Below, one piece after another: positions 1-8,544 of a stretch of 64,000 nucleotides of DNA. The number at the start of each line of letters is the position of its first letter. The stretch's first letter is position 1. The stretch lies in NCBI GenBank assembly GCA_027592035.1, contig JAQCIK010000004.1, positions 1 through 64,000 of the forward strand. Reading direction: 5' to 3'. Below the pieces are notes generated by a model, which was not told the DNA's origin, ran no database searches, and saw nothing but the letters and a program-made list of their open reading frames with translations. Origin of the DNA: Casp-actino8 sp001510455. GTDB lineage: Bacteria > Actinomycetota > Acidimicrobiia > Acidimicrobiales > Ilumatobacteraceae. Made by a program: the position numbers and the translations under genes.

Positions 1-29
1 GGACCACTCGGACGAACGAGTCACGACGT

Positions 30-962
30 GTGTCGATGCGTCCGTCGGCGAGTGACGGGGATTCCTTGCGGATCTATCTGCACGACATCAGTCGGATCCC
101 TCTTCTCGACGGCGAGGGCGAACGTCGGTTGGCCCGAGCGATGCAAGCCGGCCGGGAGGCCGAAGAACGGCTCGAACGATCGGGAGAACTCACCTTCGCC
201 GAGCGGCGCCGACTGAAGCGGCTGATCGAAGCCGGTGAGCGCGCTCGGCACGACCTGATCACCGCCAACCTTCGACTGGTGGTCAGTATCGCCAAGCGGT
301 TCACGCGTCCGACCATGCCGCTGTCCGACGCGATTCAGAGCGGGAACATCGGTCTCATGAAGGCGGTCGAACGGTTCGATCACACGCGGGGGTTCAAGTT
401 CTCCACGTATGCCACGTGGTGGATCCGTCAAGCGATCTCACGGGCCGTCGCCGATGAAGGTCGGAACATCCGGTTACCCGCCCACACCATCGAGCACATC
501 GGTCGTATTCGACGAACCGAACGCGAACTGCAGACCGAACTCCAGCACGAGCCGTCGATCGCCGAGATCGCGGCGCGGCTGGGTGAGCCGGCCGAGCGAA
601 TTGCCGAGCTGATCCACATCGCACGCGACACGACCAGCCTCGACACACCTCTGCGCGCCGATTCCGAGCGCACCTACGCCGACGATCTGGCATCCGAGAA
701 TTCCGATGATCCGAGTGACTCTCTCGAACGTGAAGATCTCCGCGAAGCCGTCCGTCACGCGATATCCGACCTACCCGAGCGTGAACAGGCGGTGATGTGG
801 ATGCGATTCGGCCTGGACGGCCGAGAGGGAGCGACCCTCGAAGAGGTCGGCCGCCATTTCGGAATCACCCGCGAACGGGTTCGCCAGATCGAGGTCAAGA
901 TTCTCTCTCGCCTTCGGCACACCTCGACCGCGCGAAGCCTGCGTGACTACGCCGACGGCTGA
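30..962 (+). CDS. RNA polymerase sigma-70 factor, SigB/HrdB-like
   Basis: A group 1/2 sigma-70 factor of 310 residues that directs RNA polymerase to promoters. The N-terminus has the region 1.2 pattern (DSLRIYLHDISRIPLL). Region 2 follows, with NLRLVVSIAKRF, the -10-binding helix FKFSTYATWWIRQAI and region 3 start RLPAHTIEHI. Region 4 ends with the -35-binding helix-turn-helix ITRERVRQIEVKILSRLR. There is no long acidic N-terminal region 1.1, so it is closer in size to mycobacterial SigB than to the housekeeping SigA. The start could be GTG at 30 or ATG at 36. In mycobacteria sigB lies in the same chromosomal neighbourhood as the genes that follow here, which supports the SigB-like call but does not prove it. 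Confidence 0.85.
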   Translation: MSMRPSASDGDSLRIYLHDISRIPLLDGEGERRLARAMQAGREAEERLERSGELTFAERRRLKRLIEAGERARHDLITANLRLVVSIAKRFTRPTMPLSDAIQSGNIGLMKAVERFDHTRGFKFSTYATWWIRQAISRAVADEGRNIRLPAHTIEHIGRIRRTERELQTELQHEPSIAEIAARLGEPAERIAELIHIARDTTSLDTPLRADSERTYADDLASENSDDPSDSLEREDLREAVRHAISDLPEREQAVMWMRFGLDGREGATLEEVGRHFGITRERVRQIEVKILSRLRHTSTARSLRDYADG

Positions 963-992
963 AGCCGTTCGAGCGCGCCGGTAGCCTCCCCG

Positions 993-2417
993 GTGATGGA
1001 CGCCCCTCGTACGTTCGCCGTTCGGACCTTCGGCTGTCAGATGAACGAGCACGACTCCGAGCGGATCGCCGGGCTCTTCGAAGCCGACGGTATGACGGCC
1101 GTCGAGGACGATGAGGCGGCCGACGTGATCGTTCTCAACACCTGTTGCATCCGTGAGAACGCCGACAACAAGCTCTACGGGCATCTCGGTTGGTTGCGGA
1201 AGTGGAAGAACGAACGACCCGAACGCCAGATCGTGGTTTCGGGCTGTCTGGCCCAGAAGGACCGCGAAGTCGTCCGGTCCCGTGCGCCATGGGTCGACGT
1301 GGTGCTCGGCACGCACAACGTTCATCGGGCAGCCGACCTGGTTGCTGAATCGCGCGTCAGTGGTCCGGTCACCGAGATCTTCGACGAGGCGGTTGTCGAC
1401 GATCATGTTCTCTTCCCGTCGGCGTTGCCAGCCAAGCGGACCACCTCGTACGACGCGTGGGTGACCATTCAGATCGGGTGCGACAATTCGTGCGCGTTCT
1501 GCATCGTCCCCTCGGTGCGCGGCTCCGAGATCAGTCGGCCGTTCGACGATGTCGTGAACGAGGTACGAGACCTCGTCGGTCAAGGTGTCACCGAGGTGAC
1601 CCTCCTCGGGCAGAACGTCAACAGCTATGGGCGAGACATCCAGTTGGCTCGGCGTCGTGAAGGTGCGGACACCTCGTTACGACCGCTCTTCGCCGATCTG
1701 CTTCGCGACGTGGGTTCGGTGCCGGGGATTCGCCGGGTTCGATTCACGAGTCCGCACCCGAAGGACATGCGTGACGAGACCTTCGAAGCGATGGCCGCGA
1801 CGACATCGGTCTGTGAACACCTGCACTACCCGATGCAATCGGGTAGTGACCGGGTTCTCGCTCTCATGCATCGTGGCTACACGGCCGAGCGGTATCTCGA
1901 GCGACTGGCGACGGCTCGACGGCTCGTCGACGATCTTGCCGTGAGCACCGACATCATCGTGGGTTTTCCCGGTGAGACCGACGACGACTTCGAGCACACT
2001 CTCGAGGTCGCAGCCGAAGCCGAATACGACTACGCCTACACCTTCATCTTCTCGCCGCGGGAGGGGACCGAAGCCGCGACCATGGTCGATCGCTTCGTTC
2101 CCGAGGACGTGGTCGCCGATCGCTTCGCCCGACTGCGTCTCGTGGTCGAGCGCTCGGCGGTACGCCGCCATCGTGGCCGCATCGGCCGCATCGAAGAGAT
2201 TCTCGTCGAGGGTCCGTCGAAACGTGATCCCGAGGTCGTCTCGGGTCGGACGCGTCAGAACAAGCTCGTTCACTTCCGTCCGAAGACACCCGTGCGAGTC
2301 GGCAGTTACGGTTTGGTCGAAATCACCGATGCTGCGGCACATCATCTCATCGGCGAATTCCGAGAGACGACCGCCGAACCGTCGCACCGGGTCCGCATTC
2401 CGGTCGCCACGCTCTGA
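993..2417 (+). CDS. miaB: tRNA-2-methylthio-N6-dimethylallyladenosine synthase MiaB
   Basis: Radical-SAM methylthiotransferase that adds the 2-methylthio group to i6A37 in tRNAs reading UNN codons. The N-terminal UPF0004 domain holds three cluster cysteines (FGCQMNEHDS, NTCCIREN, VSGCLAQKD). The radical-SAM motif is CDNSCAFC (Cx3Cx2C), and the C-terminus is TRAM-like. At 474 residues it has the normal family length. A TAGCCT box at 982-987 sits just before GTG 993/ATG 996, which suggests a leaderless message. The next gene, miaA, makes the dimethylallyl group on which MiaB acts, so the pair forms one modification pathway. Confidence 0.95.
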   Translation: MMDAPRTFAVRTFGCQMNEHDSERIAGLFEADGMTAVEDDEAADVIVLNTCCIRENADNKLYGHLGWLRKWKNERPERQIVVSGCLAQKDREVVRSRAPWVDVVLGTHNVHRAADLVAESRVSGPVTEIFDEAVVDDHVLFPSALPAKRTTSYDAWVTIQIGCDNSCAFCIVPSVRGSEISRPFDDVVNEVRDLVGQGVTEVTLLGQNVNSYGRDIQLARRREGADTSLRPLFADLLRDVGSVPGIRRVRFTSPHPKDMRDETFEAMAATTSVCEHLHYPMQSGSDRVLALMHRGYTAERYLERLATARRLVDDLAVSTDIIVGFPGETDDDFEHTLEVAAEAEYDYAYTFIFSPREGTEAATMVDRFVPEDVVADRFARLRLVVERSAVRRHRGRIGRIEEILVEGPSKRDPEVVSGRTRQNKLVHFRPKTPVRVGSYGLVEITDAAAHHLIGEFRETTAEPSHRVRIPVATL

Positions 2418-2422
2418 CGTTC

Positions 2423-3352
2423 GTGCGACCGCTCGCCATCCTCGGACCCACGGCGAGTGGGAAATCGGCGGTCGCACTCGCTCTGGTGGAGTCGATCTCG
2501 ACCGTCGCCCCCGCCGAGATCGTGTCGATCGACGCCATGCAGGTGTATCGACGGATGGACGTCGGCACGGCCAAACCCTCGGCGGACGAACAGGAACGAG
2601 TGCGGCACCATCTGATCGACCTCGTCGATCCGTCGGAGGACTTCACGGTCGCTCGTTTCCAGACCGCCTACCGAGACGTGCGTACCGACCTGATGGGACG
2701 GGGCGTGACTCCGCTCCTCGTCGGTGGTACTGGTCTCTACCTACGGGCCGTGATCGACGATCTCGACATTCCTGGTCAATGGCCCGAGATACGCGCTCGT
2801 CTCGAGGCTGAAGTCGAGAATCTCGGAGTCGAGAGTCTGTACTCCCGACTGGCCGACAGCGATCCGCGTGCGGCGTCGAAGATCGATCCCCACAATGCCC
2901 GTCGGGTGGTTCGTGCCCTCGAAGTCCTCGAGGGAAGTGGCCGAGCGTTCTCCTCGTACGGACCGGGAGTCGACACGTACCCTCCGACCGATGTGATTCA
3001 GGTCGCCCTGCGCTGGAGCCGTGATGCGTTGGCGCGTCGGATCGAGGATCGGGTGCAGGTGATGTTGGAATCGGGATGGCTCGACGAGGCCCGTCGTCTG
3101 ACCGACGGACCCTTGTCCCGAACGGCGTCGCGCGCCCTCGGCTATCACGAATTGTTCGAACATCTCGCCGGTCGGCTCTCGTTGTCGGAGGCCGTCGAGA
3201 CGATCGTCCTGCGGACTCGACAGTTCGCAGTGCGCCAGGAGCGATGGTTCCGGCGGGACCCCCGCATCGTGTGGTTCGATCTCGACCGCGACGACGGCGA
3301 GATGAGCGACGTCATCGCACGAATACGCGGGCTATGGGTGGGCGTCGACTGA
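2423..3352 (+). CDS. miaA: tRNA dimethylallyltransferase MiaA
   Basis: Transfers the dimethylallyl group from DMAPP to N6 of A37 in tRNA, the step before MiaB. The P-loop GPTASGKS lies near the N-terminus, followed by the family motifs SIDAMQVYRRMDVGTAKPS and GGTGLYLRAVIDDL. The length of 309 residues is typical. The GTG start lies 5 bp after the miaB stop, so the two are probably co-transcribed. The order miaB, miaA, dapF, hflX, lexA is also found in mycobacteria. Confidence 0.95.
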   Translation: MRPLAILGPTASGKSAVALALVESISTVAPAEIVSIDAMQVYRRMDVGTAKPSADEQERVRHHLIDLVDPSEDFTVARFQTAYRDVRTDLMGRGVTPLLVGGTGLYLRAVIDDLDIPGQWPEIRARLEAEVENLGVESLYSRLADSDPRAASKIDPHNARRVVRALEVLEGSGRAFSSYGPGVDTYPPTDVIQVALRWSRDALARRIEDRVQVMLESGWLDEARRLTDGPLSRTASRALGYHELFEHLAGRLSLSEAVETIVLRTRQFAVRQERWFRRDPRIVWFDLDRDDGEMSDVIARIRGLWVGVD

Positions 3353-3369
3353 CGTAGTCTGGCCTTTGC

Positions 3370-4188
3370 ATGCACGTGGTCCTGTCGAAACATCAAGCGC
3401 TCGGGAACGACTTCCTCGTTCTCGATCTCGACCAGGATCCGACGTTGGCCGCGCGCGACGACTGGTCCGAGGTGGCGATCCGGCTCTGCGACCGCCGTTT
3501 CGGGGTGGGTGCCGACGGCTTGCTGCTGTTGCGCTCGACCGAGGTGGGTCGACTCCACATGATCCTCCACAACTCCGATGGAGGGCGTGCCGAGATGAGC
3601 GGAAACGGGATTCGTTGTCTCGTGCAGGCCGCGCACTGGGCCGGTGGTGGTGCCGATGGAGCCGAGTACCTCGTGCACACCGACGCGGGAGACAAAGTGG
3701 TCGTCGTCGAAGGATGGTCCGACGACGACACCGTCCAGGTGGTCGTCGACATGGGTGTGGTCGACGAAATCGACGAGCCGTCCGGCTGGGCCTCCCTCGA
3801 ATGCCACCCGGATCGACCGGTGAGTCACGTGTCGCTCGGTAATCCGCATGCAGTGGTCGGAGTCGACGACGTCGAGGCCGTCGATCTGGTCGCCCTCGGA
3901 ACGTTGGTTCCGCACGTGAATCTCGAGATCGTCGAACCCGGACCCGAGTCCCATGCCATCACCATGAGAGTGCACGAGCGCGGAGCAGGGATCACCCTGG
4001 CCTGTGGAACCGGTGCCTGTGCCTCGGCTGCTGCTGCGCTGTCATGGGGTCTGGTTCCGGCGACGACGTCCGAGGTTCTCGTGCACATGCCCGGCGGCGA
4101 CGCCCGGGTCAGATTCGACCGTGACACACGGGTGGCGACTCTCGTCGGTCCGGCGGCGTTCGTCGCATCCATCACGGTGCATCTGTGA
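3370..4188 (+). CDS. dapF: Diaminopimelate epimerase
   Basis: Interconverts LL- and meso-diaminopimelate for lysine and peptidoglycan synthesis. Both catalytic cysteines are present: C83 in SGNGIRCL and C212 in ACGTGACAS, in a 272-residue protein of standard two-lobed length. A TAGTCT box at 3355-3360 lies 9 nt before the ATG, so an internal leaderless promoter is possible within the operon. The stop overlaps the start of hflX by 4 bp (GTGA), a sign of translational coupling. dapC, the preceding enzyme of the succinylase DAP pathway, lies two genes downstream. Confidence 0.95.
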   Translation: MHVVLSKHQALGNDFLVLDLDQDPTLAARDDWSEVAIRLCDRRFGVGADGLLLLRSTEVGRLHMILHNSDGGRAEMSGNGIRCLVQAAHWAGGGADGAEYLVHTDAGDKVVVVEGWSDDDTVQVVVDMGVVDEIDEPSGWASLECHPDRPVSHVSLGNPHAVVGVDDVEAVDLVALGTLVPHVNLEIVEPGPESHAITMRVHERGAGITLACGTGACASAAAALSWGLVPATTSEVLVHMPGGDARVRFDRDTRVATLVGPAAFVASITVHL

Positions 4189-5525
4189 CCGACACGCCGT
4201 ACAACGAGGCTCTTGGCCGAACGCTCATCGAGCGAAGTTTCCGTGAGAAGATCGTGATCGTCGGCGTGACTCTCGATGGTGTCACCGACGACGAGACCGA
4301 TGCCGGACTCGACGAACTGGCGTTGTTGGTCGACACGGCGGGAGCCGACGTGGTGGCCCGACTCACCCAACGGCGTGACACGCCCGATCACACGTGGTTC
4401 GTGGGCAAGGGCAAGGCCGAGGAACTTCGTGAACTGTGCCTGGCCGTCGATGCCGACACGGTGGTTTTCGACAACGAACTCGCGCCGGCCCAGCAGTACA
4501 ACCTCGAGAAATTGCTCGGTCGCACGGCGATCGACCGAACGGCGGTGATCCTCGACATCTTCGCTCAGAACGCGAGCACGCTCGAGGGCAAGGCGCAGGT
4601 CGAATTGGCGCTCCTTCGCTACCGCCTACCTCGACTACGGCGCGGAGCCTCGGCGAAGCTGTCACAGCAGCGCGGTGGCGTCGGCGCTCGATTCGGTAGT
4701 GGTGAGACCAAGTTGGAAGTCGACCGTCGTCGTATCCAGAAGCGCATCTCTCGACTCGAACACGAACTCGCACATCTCGGTCGCACCCGATCGCTGCAGA
4801 GCAAGGGTCGGGCCCGGAGTGGTCTCGCATCGGTGAGCATCGTCGGGTACACCAACGCCGGAAAATCGACCCTCCTCAACCGCCTGACGGCGGCTGGCGT
4901 GTTGGCCGAAGACCGTCTCTTTGCGACCCTCGATCCCACGACGCGCCGTTTGTCGTTACCGGGAGGCGAACCGGTCCTCCTCACCGACACGGTCGGTTTC
5001 GTGCGGCGACTCCCGCACGGCCTGGTCGAGGCCTTCAAGAGCACGCTCGAAGCCGTGGGTCGTTCCGACTACCTGGTTCATGTGGTGGACGGTTCGTCCT
5101 GCGATCCCGAGGGCGAGATCGATGCCGTGCGGACCGTTCTCGACGAGATCGACGCTGGCGCGGTGCCCGAACTCCTCGTGTTCAACAAGTCCGACCTCGA
5201 CGCCGACGCGGTGACCGAGCTCGTGGCGCGACATCCCGGCTCGGTCGGAGTGAGTGCTCGAACCGGTGAGGGTATCGAGACGTTCCTGCGCACCTTGGCC
5301 GATCGCCTGCGAGTGATATCCACGGTCGTCGAGCTGCTCGTTCCCTACGACAGGGGAGACGTCCTGGCCGCGATCCACCGAGAAGGCGAAGTGGTCTCGA
5401 TCACTCCCGAAGAGACCGGGTCCCGAGTACGGGCCCGATTGTCGGACGCATCGGCCGGACGTCTCGGTCGATTCGCGGTCGAGCGGGCCACGGCGACCAA
5501 CATGGAGGTCGATGAGCATGACTGA
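4185..5525 (+). CDS. hflX: Ribosome-associated GTPase HflX
   Basis: GTPase of the HflX family, which binds the 50S subunit and rescues or splits stalled ribosomes. It has the HflX N-terminal domain (TWFVGKGKAEEL, FDNELAPAQQYNLE), then a G domain with G1 GYTNAGKST at about residue 222, G3 DTVGFVRRLP, G4 NKSD and G5 SARTGEG. The 446-residue length is normal. It overlaps dapF by 4 bp and dapC by 14 bp, so it lies in the middle of a tightly packed operon. Confidence 0.94.
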   Translation: MTDTPYNEALGRTLIERSFREKIVIVGVTLDGVTDDETDAGLDELALLVDTAGADVVARLTQRRDTPDHTWFVGKGKAEELRELCLAVDADTVVFDNELAPAQQYNLEKLLGRTAIDRTAVILDIFAQNASTLEGKAQVELALLRYRLPRLRRGASAKLSQQRGGVGARFGSGETKLEVDRRRIQKRISRLEHELAHLGRTRSLQSKGRARSGLASVSIVGYTNAGKSTLLNRLTAAGVLAEDRLFATLDPTTRRLSLPGGEPVLLTDTVGFVRRLPHGLVEAFKSTLEAVGRSDYLVHVVDGSSCDPEGEIDAVRTVLDEIDAGAVPELLVFNKSDLDADAVTELVARHPGSVGVSARTGEGIETFLRTLADRLRVISTVVELLVPYDRGDVLAAIHREGEVVSITPEETGSRVRARLSDASAGRLGRFAVERATATNMEVDEHD

Positions 5526-6627
5526 CGGCTTCGTCCCACCGCCGTATCCCTACGATCGGCTGGATGCCTTCAAGGCCGCCGGAGCGCGGCTGGAAGGTGG
5601 GCTCGTCGACTTGTCGATCGGAACACCTTGTGATCCTCCGCCGCGCTCGGTGATCGAAACTCTGGGTTCGAGTGGTGCCGAGCGCAGTTATCCGCCCTCA
5701 ATCGGTTCGTTGCCGTTGCGCGAGGCGTTCGCTCGTTGGACGGCCCGGCGTTTCGGAGTCGATCTCGGTCCCGAGCAGATCGCCGCCTGTGTCGGCAGCA
5801 AGGAATTCGTCGTCACGCTTCCTCAGTGGATGCATCTGCGAACACCAACACGCGACACCGTGTTGTACCCGGCGATCTCGTACCCGAGTTACGAGATGGG
5901 TGCGATCCTGGCTGGATGTCGGGCCGTGGCCGTTCCGTGTGATGAAGCCGGACGCGTGATTCTCGACGCGGTGAGCGAATCCGATGCCGAGCGGGCTCTT
6001 TTGTTGTGGGTCAACAGTCCGTCGAATCCGTCGGGAGCTCTCGACGATCTGGGCGCAGCGGCATCGTGGGGTCGGTCGAGAGGTGTTCCGGTGGTGAGCG
6101 ACGAGTGCTATGCCGAATTCACCTGGTCCGGTGAACCGCGATCGATCCTGCAGCACGGAACCGACGGAGTTCTCGCCGTGCATTCGCTGTCGAAGCGGTC
6201 CAATCTGGCCGGCTTGCGAGTCGGGGCGTACGCAGGCGACACCGATTTGGTGTCGTATCTCTCCGAAGTTCGCAAACACGTCGGGATGATGGTTCCCGGA
6301 CCGGCGCAAGCAGCTGCCGTCGTCGCACTCGACGACGACGCGCACGTCGTCGAGCAACGTCGGCTCTACGCTGAGCGACTCGACACCATGGCCCGGGTGT
6401 TGTCGGACTGGTCGGACGTCGACATTGCGCGACCCGAGGGTGGTTTCTACCTGTGGTACCGAGTGGGCGACGCGTGGGCCTATGCCGAGCGGTTGGCTGC
6501 AGTCGGTGGAGCCCTGGTGAGTCCGGGTGAGTTCTACGGATCGCAGAGTGCGGACTTCGTGCGGGTTGCCGTCGTGCAACCGAACGACCGCATCGATCTC
6601 GTGGCGCGCCGACTCGGCGGATCGTGA
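5512..6627 (+). CDS. dapC: PLP aminotransferase, probable N-succinyldiaminopimelate aminotransferase DapC
   Basis: Class I/II fold-type I aminotransferase of 371 residues. The PLP lysine is K228 in HSLSKRSNLAG, preceded by NSPSNPSG and SDECYAEF, all typical of the fold. The short sequence resembles actinobacterial DapC, which makes N-succinyl-LL-2,6-diaminopimelate from the keto acid. The nearby dapF supports the DAP assignment, while the exact substrate is inferred. Possible starts are ATG 5512 and ATG 5518, both inside the end of hflX. Confidence 0.85.
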   Translation: MSMTDGFVPPPYPYDRLDAFKAAGARLEGGLVDLSIGTPCDPPPRSVIETLGSSGAERSYPPSIGSLPLREAFARWTARRFGVDLGPEQIAACVGSKEFVVTLPQWMHLRTPTRDTVLYPAISYPSYEMGAILAGCRAVAVPCDEAGRVILDAVSESDAERALLLWVNSPSNPSGALDDLGAAASWGRSRGVPVVSDECYAEFTWSGEPRSILQHGTDGVLAVHSLSKRSNLAGLRVGAYAGDTDLVSYLSEVRKHVGMMVPGPAQAAAVVALDDDAHVVEQRRLYAERLDTMARVLSDWSDVDIARPEGGFYLWYRVGDAWAYAERLAAVGGALVSPGEFYGSQSADFVRVAVVQPNDRIDLVARRLGGS

Positions 6628-7271
6628 TGCGTCGCTGGCGGCGCTCGACGTGGGTCTTGGTGGTGGCCGCGATCGTCACTGTCGCCGGTTTCGCAACGGT
6701 GATCGCCAGTATCTTTCGCGATCAGTCCATCGTGAGTGATTTCGTGCGGGTGCCGGTCGGTTGCGAAGGAATCATGACGGTCGATGTCGACACCACGGTG
6801 TACGCCTACGTCGAGACTCGCGGTCGTATCGGTGACATCGGCGATTGCTCGAACGACGATCGGTCGTACGACATCGACGGTCGCCCGACGCCATCATTCA
6901 CGGTTCGTTCGGCCGATGACGATGTCGACTTCGCCGCTCCGTGGGTGATGCCCGCCGGCTCGGGAGTGTCCTACGACCTGCCCGACTACTCCGGTCGGGC
7001 CGTGAGCTCGTTCACGATGGAAGCGGGGAGGCAGTACGCCATCAGTGTGGAGTCCGATGATCTGGCCGATGTGGTCGCGTTCGGGCGACGTGTCGTACCG
7101 GTGGAGTCAGCCCTGGCGATCACGGGAGCCGTCATGGTCATGATCGGCGTCACTGTGGGGATCGTGGGGGCGGTGTCGACGACGATCGGACGGCGCCGAC
7201 GACGCAGAGGCCCGTGGGCGCCGCCCACATTGGCCGACCGCGCCGGATCTACAGGCGTCGGAGAACCGTGA
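6627..7271 (+). CDS. Two-helix membrane protein of unknown function
   Basis: I do not recognise a family. The 214-residue protein has a basic N-terminus (RRWRRS), a first membrane helix at about residues 8-30, an exported domain of about 110 residues with two cysteines, and a second helix at about 160-185. The tail is short, cytoplasmic and rich in arginine (GRRRRRRGPW). The start overlaps the dapC stop (GTG 6624 or ATG 6627). Its 3' end overlaps the convergent lexA gene by 23 bp. It is probably the last gene of the miaB operon. Confidence 0.6.
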   Translation: MRRWRRSTWVLVVAAIVTVAGFATVIASIFRDQSIVSDFVRVPVGCEGIMTVDVDTTVYAYVETRGRIGDIGDCSNDDRSYDIDGRPTPSFTVRSADDDVDFAAPWVMPAGSGVSYDLPDYSGRAVSSFTMEAGRQYAISVESDDLADVVAFGRRVVPVESALAITGAVMVMIGVTVGIVGAVSTTIGRRRRRRGPWAPPTLADRAGSTGVGEP

Positions 7272-7881
7272 CGACCTTGCCGAAGACGCGTACGTCATCG
7301 GCATCGAAGTCGAGGGGAGCCAAACGACTGTTGGCCGGCTTCAACACGACACGTGAACCCTGACGAGTGAACGTCTTGACAGTTGCTTCGTCACCGGGGA
7401 TGCCGGCGACCACGATCTCGCCGTCGACGGCCGTCGCCTGTTGGCGAGCCACGACGTAGTCGCCGTCGAGAATGCCGGCCTCGATCATGGAATCTCCTCG
7501 GACTCGCAGCATGAAGAGCTCACCGTCACCGGTGAAGTCGGCCGGGAGGGGGAGAAGTTCCTCGACGTTCTGCTGGGCGAGCACGTCGGTGCCGGCGGCC
7601 ACGTCACCGACGAGAGGAACGTGGTGCACCCGACTGCGGGCGATGATGGCCCCGGAGTTGCGGTCCCAGTTGACCTTGATGGCCCGCGGCAGGTTGGGGT
7701 CACGCTCGAGGTATCCGAGGCGCTGGAGAGTGGACAGGTGATTGTGCACCGTCGACGGGGAAGTGAGCCCGACCGCCCCGCCGATTTCCCGAACCGAGGG
7801 CGGGTAGCCCCGATCGGCCATGGTGGCCTCGATGAACTCGAGGATGCCGCGCTGACGGGAGGTGAGGGTCGTGTCGCTCAT
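7249..7881 (-). CDS. lexA: LexA repressor
   Basis: SOS repressor of 210 residues from the chosen ATG at 7881. An N-terminal winged helix (SVREIGGAVGLTSPSTVHNHL) binds DNA. The self-cleavage site is A96-G97 (GDVAAGTD), and the Ser/Lys dyad is S131 (GDSMIEAG) and K169 (EATVKTF), so it should autocleave with RecA. The start is chosen because a TTGACC-17-TACGAT promoter ends 6 nt before this ATG. Longer upstream readings run into the operator. SOS boxes next to the gene indicate autoregulation. Confidence 0.96.
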   Translation of the reverse strand: MSDTTLTSRQRGILEFIEATMADRGYPPSVREIGGAVGLTSPSTVHNHLSTLQRLGYLERDPNLPRAIKVNWDRNSGAIIARSRVHHVPLVGDVAAGTDVLAQQNVEELLPLPADFTGDGELFMLRVRGDSMIEAGILDGDYVVARQQATAVDGEIVVAGIPGDEATVKTFTRQGSRVVLKPANSRLAPLDFDADDVRVFGKVVTVLRRL

Positions 7882-7887
7882 GGGTCC

Positions 7888-7916
7888 ATCGTACGGATGT
7901 TCGGGCCTCAGGTCAA
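7888..7916 (-). promoter_or_regulatory. lexA promoter
   Basis: On the minus strand, TTGACC (complement at 7911-7916) and TACGAT (7888-7893) are separated by exactly 17 nt. The ATG at 7881 starts 6 nt after the -10, predicting a leaderless lexA message. An SOS box at 7913-7928 overlaps the -35. Confidence 0.75.
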
Positions 7917-7928
7917 ACATGTGTTCGG
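7913..7928 (+). promoter_or_regulatory. SOS box (LexA operator) at the lexA -35
   Basis: TCAAACATGTGTTCGG matches 14 of 16 positions of the actinobacterial SOS consensus TCGAACRNRTGTTCGA. It overlaps the lexA -35, as expected for autorepression. A weaker match, GGCAACAGATGTTCGG, follows at 7928-7943 (12 of 16). Confidence 0.8.
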
Positions 7929-7949
7929 GCAACAGATGTTCGGGGGAGG

Positions 7950-7978
7950 TTGACAGCGAACAGGTGTTCTCATATCCT
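7950..7978 (+). promoter_or_regulatory. divS promoter
   Basis: TTGACA (7950-7955) and TATCCT (7973-7978) are separated by 17 nt. The spacer is filled by an SOS box. The leader to the divS ATG at 8090 is about 100 nt and ends with a GAAAGGA ribosome-binding site. Confidence 0.75.
7956..7971 (+). promoter_or_regulatory. SOS box inside the divS promoter spacer
   Basis: GCGAACAGGTGTTCTC has the full CGAAC-RNR-TGTTC core and lies between the -35 and -10. LexA bound here would block RNA polymerase. The 13-nt core is identical to that at the promoter of the exonuclease/GIY-YIG gene at 38.8 kb. Confidence 0.85.
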
Positions 7979-7979
7979 G

Positions 7980-7995
7980 TCGAACACCCGTTCGG
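7980..7995 (+). promoter_or_regulatory. Second SOS-like box downstream of the divS -10
   Basis: TCGAACACCCGTTCGG keeps both half-sites (TCGAAC and GTTCG) with a C-rich centre. It lies just after the divS -10, where a second LexA dimer could strengthen repression. Confidence 0.65.
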
Positions 7996-8089
7996 TCCAC
8001 CGGTCGTCCGAGTGTCGTGTCACACCCCTGTGGCACGGTGACGACGACCCGATCCACCCACGATCAGCACGCTCGAAAGGACGATCACC

Positions 8090-8500
8090 ATGACTTTGGC
8101 ACTCGACCCCCGTTACGTCATCGAAGTTCGCACGGTGGCCCGCCCCCGTCCCGACATGGCGGTCGTCTACCGCCGTCGGCGCCTGGTGGTCGCCTGTGTG
8201 GCCGTGTTCCTGACGGTTGCCGCCTCCGCCGGCATCCGTTCACTGGCGAGCCGCGGAGACGGTGCTGCCCCCGTCTCCGCGGTGACGCCCGGTGTCTCGT
8301 CTCCGTCGGCCATGTCGGGTGTCGACGTGTCGGGAGCCTTCGTGATCAGCGATGGGGTCTACGTGGTTCAGCCCGGTGACACCCTGTGGTCGATCGCCTC
8401 GTCGCTCACGTCGGGAAGCATCCGTGGATACGTCGCTGATCTGGTGTCGTTGAACGGTGGGGCGTCGATCGACGTCGGTCAGATCCTCGTTCTGCCCTGA
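8090..8500 (+). CDS. divS: LysM membrane protein, SOS cell-division suppressor (DivS/Rv2719c-like)
   Basis: A 136-residue protein with a cytoplasmic N-terminus, one membrane helix at about residues 31-48 and a C-terminal LysM domain (YVVQPGDTLWSIAS to DVGQILVLP). Position and architecture match mycobacterial Rv2719c and corynebacterial DivS, which lie between lexA and nrdR and suppress division during DNA damage. Two SOS boxes lie in and after its promoter. The role is inferred from this synteny; LysM proteins of the YneA type share the layout. Confidence 0.82.
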   Translation: MTLALDPRYVIEVRTVARPRPDMAVVYRRRRLVVACVAVFLTVAASAGIRSLASRGDGAAPVSAVTPGVSSPSAMSGVDVSGAFVISDGVYVVQPGDTLWSIASSLTSGSIRGYVADLVSLNGGASIDVGQILVLP

Positions 8501-8521
8501 CCGTGACTCATGCCCTCGGGG

Positions 8522-8540
8522 CGACAGGGCTACCCTGTCG
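8522..8540 (+). repeat. Perfect 8-bp inverted repeat before nrdR
   Basis: CGACAGGG-CTA-CCCTGTCG is a perfect hairpin ending 4 nt before the nrdR ATG. It contains the candidate -10 box TACCCT (8531-8536). It could be a protein-binding palindrome at a leaderless promoter or a structure affecting nrdR translation; the sequence alone cannot decide. Confidence 0.5.
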
Positions 8541-8544
8541 GGCC

